Part shown: one piece after another, positions 56,626 through 64,000 of the stretch
Layout: each line of letters begins with the position of its first letter
Position numbering within the stretch: position 1 is the stretch's first letter
From: Reticulascus tulasneorum
Lineage: Eukaryota; Ascomycota; Sordariomycetes; Glomerellales; Reticulascaceae
DNA length: 64,000 nt
Reading direction: 5' to 3'
Assembly: GCA_001557505.1 (NCBI GenBank)
Contig: LSAX01000010.1
Span: forward strand, 1 to 64,000
Made by a program: the position numbers and the translations under genes
The notes under the pieces: generated by a model
Told to the model about the DNA's origin: nothing
Database searches by the model: none
What the model saw: only the letters and a program-made list of their open reading frames with translations

Positions 56626-58866
56626 ATGAGTTTCAGCATGTTCGTCAAAACCATTATAGCGACGATAGTGATGGCGGTAGCTACAATTGGAATATACACG
56701 GACCTTCCAAGCGAACTAAATGAAGTTGATATAATAATAGTTGGTGGCAAGTCTACTCGTTTCCTTCCGCTCCTCTCTGTTCAAATCTGAACTCTCTCCA
56801 CAGGTGGCACAGCAGGCTGTATAATCGCCGCAAGACTGGCGGAAACAGACCCTGATCTCTCCATCTTGGTCATTGAGCAAGGAATGGACAACTTCAACGT
56901 GCAGAGCGTCATCTATCCTGTGCTGTTCGAGCTAAATACTATGGCTGGGTCTGACACGGCTCTCTTCTGGAAGTCTAAAATGTCGCCACAGCTAGCGGAT
57001 CGTGAGCTCATAGTTGAGACTGGCGGTATCTTAGGTGGTGGATCTTCAATTAACTGGATGGTATATACCCGGGCACAGTGGGATGATTATGATTCCTGGA
57101 ATACCACTGGATGGATGACTGACGATGTATTGGGATATCTGAAGAAAGTGTGTTATCCTCCAATTCGCTTCACTTTTCCCGAGTATACAAGTCATGAAAC
57201 ATGATCCACTTCTGACAATCATCCAGTTTGAGACATATCACGGCTTAACCAGCAACACATCTACACACGGCTACCAGGGTCCTATCCATGTGTCTAAACG
57301 GACACACCAGGCACCTCGGGCTGAGAACGCTTTCATCCAAGGCGCGGTCGAGGCAGGATATTCTGAGACACTGGATCTACAGAGCTTACACGATAATAAT
57401 GCCTCCGGGCCTTGGTATAGATATGTGTCTCCTTCAGATGGCCGGCGCCAGGATGTCGCCCACACTTATCTATATCCCTTGCTGCAAAGTGGACGCTATC
57501 CTAACCTGCATATACTGGTTGGTAGTCAGGTACTTCGCATCTTGTTTGATGGCAAAGAGGAAATCCGTGCTGTTGGCGTCGAGTACCGACGAAACGCAAG
57601 ATTTGCACCAGACTGCCACCGAGGCAACAAAAAGACTGTCGCGGCAAAAAAGTTAGTGGTTGCTTCAAGTGAGTCTTTTGGCACGCCTCTGCTGCTTGAG
57701 CGGTCTGAATAGGCAATCCGACGATTCTTGAGCAAGCTGGAGTACAAATCATACGCAACCTTTCTGGTGTCGGGAATGAGTTTCAAGGTTAGTTCAATAG
57801 TCCAACAACAGTCATGCCTGTCACGCATGTAAGTAATCGATGCTGACAACAGAATTCTTTGCAGATCACCACTTTGTAGGCTACGTCTACCGCACAAGCC
57901 TTGAATCAAATGAAACTATCAACGGCATAGCTAGGAATGACCGCGACCGAGATGTGGAAGCAATGATAGCGAGGAATGATAGTCAACTCGGATGGAATGG
58001 CCATGATGCATCCAGCAAACTCAGACCATCGCCTGCAGATGTTGCCGCGCTGGGGCCTGGATTTCAAGCTACGTGGGAAAGAGACTTCAAATATAGACCC
58101 AACCGCCCACTTATGATCATGGGCCTGTTCAATTGTTACTTTGGAGACCCCGCTATTCTCCCAGATGATGCTGAATACGTCACCACTGCGCCTTGGGTCA
58201 CTTATCCATATGCCCGAGGACATATCCACATCACTGGGCCTGAGATAGACGACCCGTATGATTTTGATCCACGGTGGTTGTTGGATGCAAATGATATCGA
58301 CCTCAAGAGCCACGTATGGGGCTACAAGACACAGCGAGCAATAGCTCGACGTATGGATATTTTTCGCGGTGAACTTCAGGCGGGTCAACCCCGTTTCCCT
58401 GTGGGCTCAAAAGCAGCGGTCATAGAAATTGCAGACGGACCAGTCTCCGGAGAGGTAGAGTACTCTGTTGAGGATGATGCTTCAATCGTGCAGTACGTAC
58501 GCGAGAACATCGGAACTTCGAGGCATCCACTGGGGACCTTGTAAAATGGCGCCAAGAGAACAGGACGGTGTTGGTGAGTACAGCCTATTACGATAATTCC
58601 CGAGCACAGGAAAGAAAGAGGAGTGAAAAGAAACATGAGACTAATCTCGCAGACATCACTCATTTCCCTTAAAATTTTCATGGCTGACTCGGAATATGAG
58701 AATAGTTGATCCCGGCCTGAATGTGTACGGTGTGTCTGGCCTTAAGGTTGCAGATCTCAGTATCGCACCTCAGCAAGTTGCAGCCAATACATACAACACG
58801 GCATTGATGATCGGAGAGAAAGCAGCGGATATTATTGTTCATGAATTAGGACTTCAGTCAAAATAA
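56626..58866 (+). pseudogene. GMC oxidoreductase gene (alcohol/aryl-alcohol oxidase type) with a 1-nt frameshift
   Basis: Six exons: 56626-56746, 56804-57147, 57227-57668, 57713-57787, 57865-58573, 58706-58866, about 616 residues if read through. An N-terminal hydrophobic segment suggests secretion. FAD motif VGGGTAGCIIAARLAE spans intron 1, then GGGSSINWM, the GVEYRR/LVVAS strand, and a C-terminal part with the catalytic region SRHPLGT, LNVYGVSGLKVADLSIAP and ANTYNTALMIGEKAADII. Intron 1 has a strong GC donor (GTG|GCAAGT). In exon 5 the frame runs into TAA at 58542-58544 right after HPLGTL, because one extra T (CCTTGT rather than CCTGT) shifts it; in the other frame KMAPREQDGV continues and every later junction is in phase. 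So a single lesion separates this from an intact oxidase. Recent inactivation or sequence error. Confidence 0.82.
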
Positions 58867-59351
58867 GGGTTTTATCCGCACTGCATTAGCTACATCCCAA
58901 ATGGTCAGAGATTCATTGAACCAAGGGGTCACCTAATACGTTATTGAACTCATAGGCCTTAACCCTATCACGAAATACGGGATGTTGGACATGACCATTT
59001 AGGCTTGCGACCGGCATGCACGCTATATCAACTCCAAAGAGTACATGTATAAAGGATAAGCACCTGTTATCACTGGTCCACCTGCTGTCGTGAAAGGGGA
59101 CTTGGATTAAACCCGAATAGGGTCTATAAACCTCGAAGTGGATAAAAGATTTGTCAGACAAGCCCGGACCCCTAGTTAAAAAAGATGGGTACTGCCTAGT
59201 ATTAGAGAACGCAGCTTTCAAATACTAAAGACCATTGTGTGGCCCACGTTCGAGCGATAGATACTGAATTATCGATGATTGCACATCACTTTGAGACGGC
59301 TTGTCTATCATCTTCAGATCAACAAGTCTAGAACCCAACCTCCCTTTTGGC
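58867..59351. other. Intergenic region, tail-to-tail
   Basis: About 485 bp between convergent genes; no features recognised. Confidence 0.5.
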
Positions 59352-60307
59352 CTATGTTGAGCTGGTGTCATGGTAGCGCTTCTTGCGATCATTCTTATTC
59401 TGCTTCAAGCTTCTGGCAGATGCTGTAGCTGCTGGTTCACCCAGGGTAGGGTTGGCCTCTAAAAGAGCGTCGGCAACCTTGACGCCCTGGTCATCCAGGC
59501 TAGAAGCCGCTTGAATGCCTCCTACTGCAGGCGCCAGGTCCTTCTGATCCTGCGCAACCTGTTTCAAAACACCATCGAGGGTTTGTGCGGTCTCGATATT
59601 TTGCGGGCTATTCTCCCTAGGTGTGGTATCAGTTTGTTGGACGGCGAAACACCCACCGAAACCGGCGTTATTTCTACATCTGACAGTGCAGACGTTGCCA
59701 GTTGATGCTGTTTTTGTTTTTTTAGCACCAGTTCACGAGAAAGCTTGCCTCTGGTACTCACCTCCTATACAGACCATGTCTGCAGGCATAGTAACTGTTA
59801 TCGTAACATTGCCAGCCTCGGAGCTTGAGTTGCTCTGAGTGACTTGGAGGGGAATTTGGCCCGAATTACCGTTAGCGTTGCTCGTGAGATCTAGATCGCA
59901 ATTGAAAGGCCCAACGCCATCAGCAGTTCGCGTACTGATTGTTGTTGTCACATCGCTGCCTTTTTGGACCTGGGCAATATCCCCTGCTACTAGAGCAATT
60001 TCCGTTTGTTCTCCAATGTCGATGTTGCCACTTAGTAATGTTCTTCCGCACTCGTTCACGATATTGGCTTCAATCTCGGCCTGCGAGATGAAATTTGCGT
60101 CTGATTGATTTGTGGGACTCACTGCAACGCGCAGTCAGATCAAGTACGCAGTCATGTTTCTGCTGTATATGGAAGCATGAGATTGAGTGACCCACCTTGA
60201 AGGCCTAGACTGGTTCCAGAGTTGCCCTTTGCACTCAGTATTACCGCTTGCCCACGAATCAATGCTACAGACGCCAGTGCTAGGAGTGTTTTGGTAACTG
60301 GACGCAT
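59352..60307 (-). CDS. GEgh16 (MAS1/Egh16)-like secreted protein
   Basis: Three exons: 60307-60196, 60121-59762, 59707-59352; 828 nt, 275 residues. Signal peptide MRPVTKTLLALASVALIRG. The family shape is clear: AVILSAKGNSGTSLGLQ after cleavage, EANIVNECGRTLLSGNIDIG, KGSDVTTTISTRTADGVGPFNCDLD, VTITVTMPADMVCIGG, then VCTVRCRNNAGFGGCFAVQQ. The cysteines match those of GEgh16-type proteins, which are secreted, often during infection structure formation in plant- and insect-associated fungi. Biochemical role unknown. After the conserved domain there is a ~75-residue charged tail (KQVAQDQKDLAP... KNDRKKRYHD) that includes basic residues. Intact. Confidence 0.88.
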
Positions 60308-61447
60308 CTTTGGTGCTCGTCAAATTAATCGGGCGACACGCTGGCACAATAACACTTAAATTGAGAATCAAGCGCAGGAGAGGCAGACCTGCTATTGACT
60401 CTGTGAACAGTTTGAAGAGAGTGAATTGGAACGAATTATCAGAAATGAATATACGAATGAGGGGCAGTTCGTGTAAAACCAGAGATCACGGCGGTCAAGT
60501 ACTGTAAGAATAAATATAAGAACGGCCTGAAAAACAGGCTCGCTCTCTTTGCCGCGCGGTCGATCCACTTCAGTTCTCTTGATAAATCTCCGGAACAGAT
60601 GCCGTCGCATGTATTGCATTGTTGAGCCATGGTGTCTCATAGGTGGGGTGGGTTGTCGGTCAGAGCTGTTTCAGACGAGTCATTTAGCAGCTCCTTATGT
60701 TGATGAATCCATGAATCTCAAACCTGCAGTGGATATAGTGGCCGTTCATCAACACACTAACTCGGTGGTGGTCCGCAGTCTGGAAGTACGATGGTCATGT
60801 ACCTACCCAGGAAGAGGTGTCATGTTGGAGAAACTTATGAGACGAGGACCGCAATAATGTGGAGAGTCCGCAGCGATGTCCCTTTCTCTGTGAGCGTATG
60901 TCGACAAAATCGCCTTCTGAAACACGATGTAAGTCTAATTCCAGGATTGCTGTAGATCCAAAATCAGATTCTCAATTTGTGCGCCCACTAACACTCATAG
61001 CATTACCCGTATTAGAAGCAAATGACGAACTGCCCTCGTCAGTAGATCTTGCACAAATCTATCTCAAATACTAACTAATATAGGTAGTAGAACGAGTCGA
61101 AAGGAGCCTTTGCGCTACATTTCTTCAGTAGGCGGGCTTTTACATAAGGTAGTCTGACTGTTACACGATACTATGAGCCGTTGTGAATCGAAAGTAGGCG
61201 CATTTACAACTCAACGACATCAAGGTCAGACTGTACGCAAAATCTGCTCAGGATACTGAAACAAACATGACTTATGGTCCCAATCTTACAAGCTTTTGTG
61301 CATGCTGGACGTTATATTTTGAAGTTATGTACAATACGGTCCGAGTATGTACAAGAATTAGAGTAATCGGCTCGAAAACACAGTAGCCAAATGAGATTTC
61401 TCCATTGATCATTCAGATACATTATGACCGTGTCATTGGACGTAGCT
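60308..61447. other. Intergenic region
   Basis: About 1.1 kb containing the GEgh16-like promoter and the 3' flank of the xylanase gene. Short plus-strand frames (60549-60857, 60859-61074) have no recognisable character. Confidence 0.45.
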
Positions 61448-62686
61448 TCATGCAGGTTTCTTCATCGCGTCTATTGATGCTTGATAGGCTGGCTTCTTCT
61501 GGTAGTTATCGGTCCAGAGGAGCGCAGCACCTTCACCCGAGAACGTTTGCGGAACCCAGGAATATCGGTCCGAAACGCCCTAGATAATCAGCACTGTTAG
61601 CTAAAGCCTTGTAAGTGGCTAGCAGAGACATACCCAGGCCGTAATTCCAACACATCTTGGGACCGCAATGCAGGACCCGGTGACTCTCGCGTAAGCATCT
61701 GCCTGCTTTTGCAGGTTCTGCTGGCTCGCGGGCATACGCATGCGGATATCGAGCTCTGTGTATGCAACATCGACACCAAGATCAGTATACAATCGCAGGG
61801 TTTTTTCCAATGTTTCTTGCGAAGGCGTCGGAACCGATTGAGTTGGGGTGCTATCGACAACCAAGTGACCTTGCAGCCCAACGCCATCGATCTTAATGCC
61901 ATACGACTGAACAAGCTTGACGATGCGAACGGCACCGAGCGCTTTAGCCTCACCGTACTCCAGGTTATAGTCGTTGTAGTAAAGCTTTGCCAGTGGGTCT
62001 ACCTGTGCCGTGATTCGAAACGCGATGGGAATGTATGCCTCCCCTATCACCCGCAGGAAGACGTTGTCACGGTAGGTACCGTCTTCATTTAGTGCTATAA
62101 TTTGTGTTTAGAATCAATGACCACACGGATGACGCAAGCCAAACCACAAACCTTCGTTGACAACATCCCAGTGTGTGCATTTGCCCTTATATCGACCAGC
62201 AACGGTCTGGATGTGGGTTGTCATGACTTGAATCAACGTGGCATTGTTGAACCCGCTATTTGAAACCCAACCTGGAAGCTGACTGAACCAAACTAGAGTA
62301 TGACAACGCATCTGTTTGCCATTTTGCGTGGCAAAATTTGCAACTTGGTCGGCACCCCCGAAACTGAACTGGCCACGACTTGGCTGTACTGCATCCCACT
62401 TCATCGAATTCTCGGGGGTAATGGAACCAAATTCGGCCTTGTTTTTGATGATGTTTGACTCGGAGTTGTCATTGCGGATCGTCAGCGAGGTGCCATAGTA
62501 TTCCTTTCCGGCAGCAACCATGGCAGCTTGAAGTCCAGTGGCTTGGCGCGACTCTAGCCTAGTCATTCCAGTTAGTCATATCAAAGGCAGTAGCGGATGT
62601 CACAGTCTGGGGTCATACAGCACGGGGCTGGCCGAACTAAGGCCACAGATGGCCAGGGCCGCCGCGGTTGAGGAAGAAAACCGCAT
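61448..62686 (-). CDS. Secreted endo-1,4-beta-xylanase, glycoside hydrolase family 10
   Basis: Four exons: 62686-62619, 62558-62152, 62094-61634, 61579-61448; 1068 nt, 355 residues. Signal peptide [20 protein letters not shown] followed by [24 protein letters not shown]10 landmarks: [47 protein letters not shown] with the acid/base Glu, [28 protein letters not shown] with the nucleophile Glu, and [10 protein letters not shown] near the end with [13 protein letters not shown]. All substrate-binding tryptophans visible in this alignment are kept. No carbohydrate-binding module is attached. The enzyme cuts the xylan backbone outside the cell. Introns have GTATGA, GTTTGT and GTATGT donors. Intact. 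Confidence 0.95.
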
Positions 62687-64000
62687 TATGACTAAGATTT
62701 CAGAACCGAGAGTTCCGAGTGTCAGTCACAGAATGAATGGTCAGATGGTCACGACAAGTCACCGTCGAGGAGGAACCTGTCGTATTATACAGCAACGTGA
62801 TGATTCACAGTGTCTGCCCTCTTGGCATTTCTATATAGCCATAACTAAGCGATAACCCTGGTCATGAATCTCTGGGTAAATCATAAGGTTAAATCTAGAG
62901 ATTTAGGCTGATACCAGTTCCGAATTCCAGGCTTTCTACGAAGCCCAGTAGACGGGCTCGGGAGACTACGACGAGATCAGTGACCACACTTAGCCATTTT
63001 CCTGGTGTATGACAGTTTAAGATATTATTCGAGGCCAAAGAAGCCATAACTGCTCTCCAAATATGATATACTATGTGCATTTGCCCGTACTGGCCTGGAA
63101 AATGTGAGCGGGAGTTTGATATCCAGACCCCTGTTTGGAATATCTGTATTGTTGATATTCCAACACCTCCCCCGTTGTATTAGATGTCACCAGCTGTCAA
63201 TGGACCAAGAGAGGGGCTTCTTTCTTGGCTTGACATCCTCTTGCCCGTGTTTAACATGTATTGTCGATTTTGCGTGCCTCGGAGGTTTCATGTTGGTAAA
63301 GCTCCGACGGATTCCCGCCCGCATCATCCCGCTTCAGTTCGGGTTGCACAAATGCGGAGAAGTGATACCGACGACGGATCAAGTGCGGGGGATGCTGCTC
63401 TATATTGCGAGCCACATTCTCCACGCCGAATATTACAGCAATTTGCTGTTAAATGGGCAAGTTTATCCGCAGCGGTTTTTCAGTGTAGAAAATTTACGCT
63501 TTGGAAGCTTTGGGGATGTTTAAACGCGAAATAGTACCAGAGCAAATGAACCTCTTCTTGAGCCACCCAACCCGCGAATCTTCAGTCTTCGGGCTCAATG
63601 TGAGCCAGGGACCCCTACTTGCGCCTCTGCATGTGCTCTAACCATTATTACAATGCACCCATGTATATTGTGTTAGTAGTTCTTGTGCTGACATTGCTGG
63701 AAATATTTTCTGTTCTCGATACGATCAAGCAAGCGTCTACACGATAAATTAACAATTTCGCTAATTACAGGTGTCTCAAGTTATATTAGTAGATGATGAG
63801 TAATTTACCACATCAGAAACACTATGGCCGTCTTGCCGTAGGATACGAAAGTACTTCTGTCATCCTGCCTAATCGGAAAGCACTAATCGGTTCGCTCCAT
63901 CGGTAATGTTAATAGGGTAACTGATTAGAAGCTATATGATTTACTTTGGCGTACCATAGACTTGTGGTCTGGAGAATGTGGTATTGTTAGTGGCGACGAT
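62687..64000. other. Region without recognised gene to the window end
   Basis: First part is the xylanase upstream region. Two overlapping plus-strand frames at 63104-63534 (139 and 116 codons) show no protein character that I recognise. A gene entering from beyond 64000 cannot be excluded. Confidence 0.45.

Noticed and set aside
39677..62686. Secondary-metabolite biosynthetic cluster
   Set aside because: Oxidases are present, but no polyketide synthase, NRPS, terpene cyclase or prenyltransferase is found.
63104..63534. Two overlapping plus-strand frames of 139 and 116 codons
   Set aside because: No protein family, start context or splice support; they exclude each other.

Overview
The window is one end of a chromosome from a filamentous ascomycete fungus, most likely a Sordariomycete. 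Evidence: it opens with eleven perfect CCCTAA telomere repeats; the next ~8.5 kb is AT-rich and without open frames, and part of it can be shown by internal alignment to be C-to-T/G-to-A mutated (RIP-like); and the genes carry many short introns (mostly 50-75 bp) with GT-AG borders and CTAAC-type branch sites. The gene families present (HET, WSC, PTH11-like rhodopsin-domain, GEgh16, Zn2Cys6 regulators) are typical of such fungi. No rRNA, tRNA or CRISPR array was recognised. Gene models were joined by hand from frame, splice borders and family consensus; in most, the exons add up to a whole number of codons.

Layout. 1-110: telomere and degenerate telomere. 110-8540: RIP-degraded subtelomere with four 198-bp tandem repeats (5607-6398). 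8580-9134: 18-bp minisatellite, then an unmutated copy of a segment that also exists in mutated form at 6404-6562. 9476-11599: frameshifted membrane-protein gene. 12233-13779: OLA1/YchF-like P-loop NTPase. 14035-14218: relic of a small conserved protein. 14958-17072: HET-domain gene. 17575-18030: decayed repeats. 19951-22605: DUR3-type urea/polyamine transporter. 23029-25191: decayed Zn2Cys6 regulator.

25342-37448 looks like a functional neighbourhood for sugar or sugar-acid use: Zn-dependent alcohol dehydrogenase, YxxxK ketoreductase, MFS sugar transporter, Zn2Cys6 regulator, enolase-superfamily sugar-acid dehydratase and, divergent from it, a DHDPS-family (2-keto-3-deoxy-sugar-acid type) aldolase. 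A 13-base motif of the form GCCGCCYAYRCCC occurs upstream of three of these genes on the same strand and at similar distance, which suggests shared regulation. A RIP-damaged Tc1/mariner element with TIRs and TA target duplications (37454-39053) sits a few bases after the aldolase stop.

39677-62686 is rich in secreted and cell-surface products: WSC membrane protein, SET-domain protein, BBE-type FAD oxidase, aspartic-protease-like membrane protein lacking a normal catalytic motif, Ser/Thr-rich probable GPI protein, PTH11-like receptor, a GMC oxidase with a single-base frameshift, a GEgh16-like secreted protein and a GH10 xylanase. 62687-64000 has no recognisable gene.

I found no clearly unprecedented system. 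The strongest leads are the sugar-acid cluster with its shared upstream motif, the set of four GC-AG introns, the directly readable RIP pair, and the OLA1-like protein with an altered base-recognition motif.
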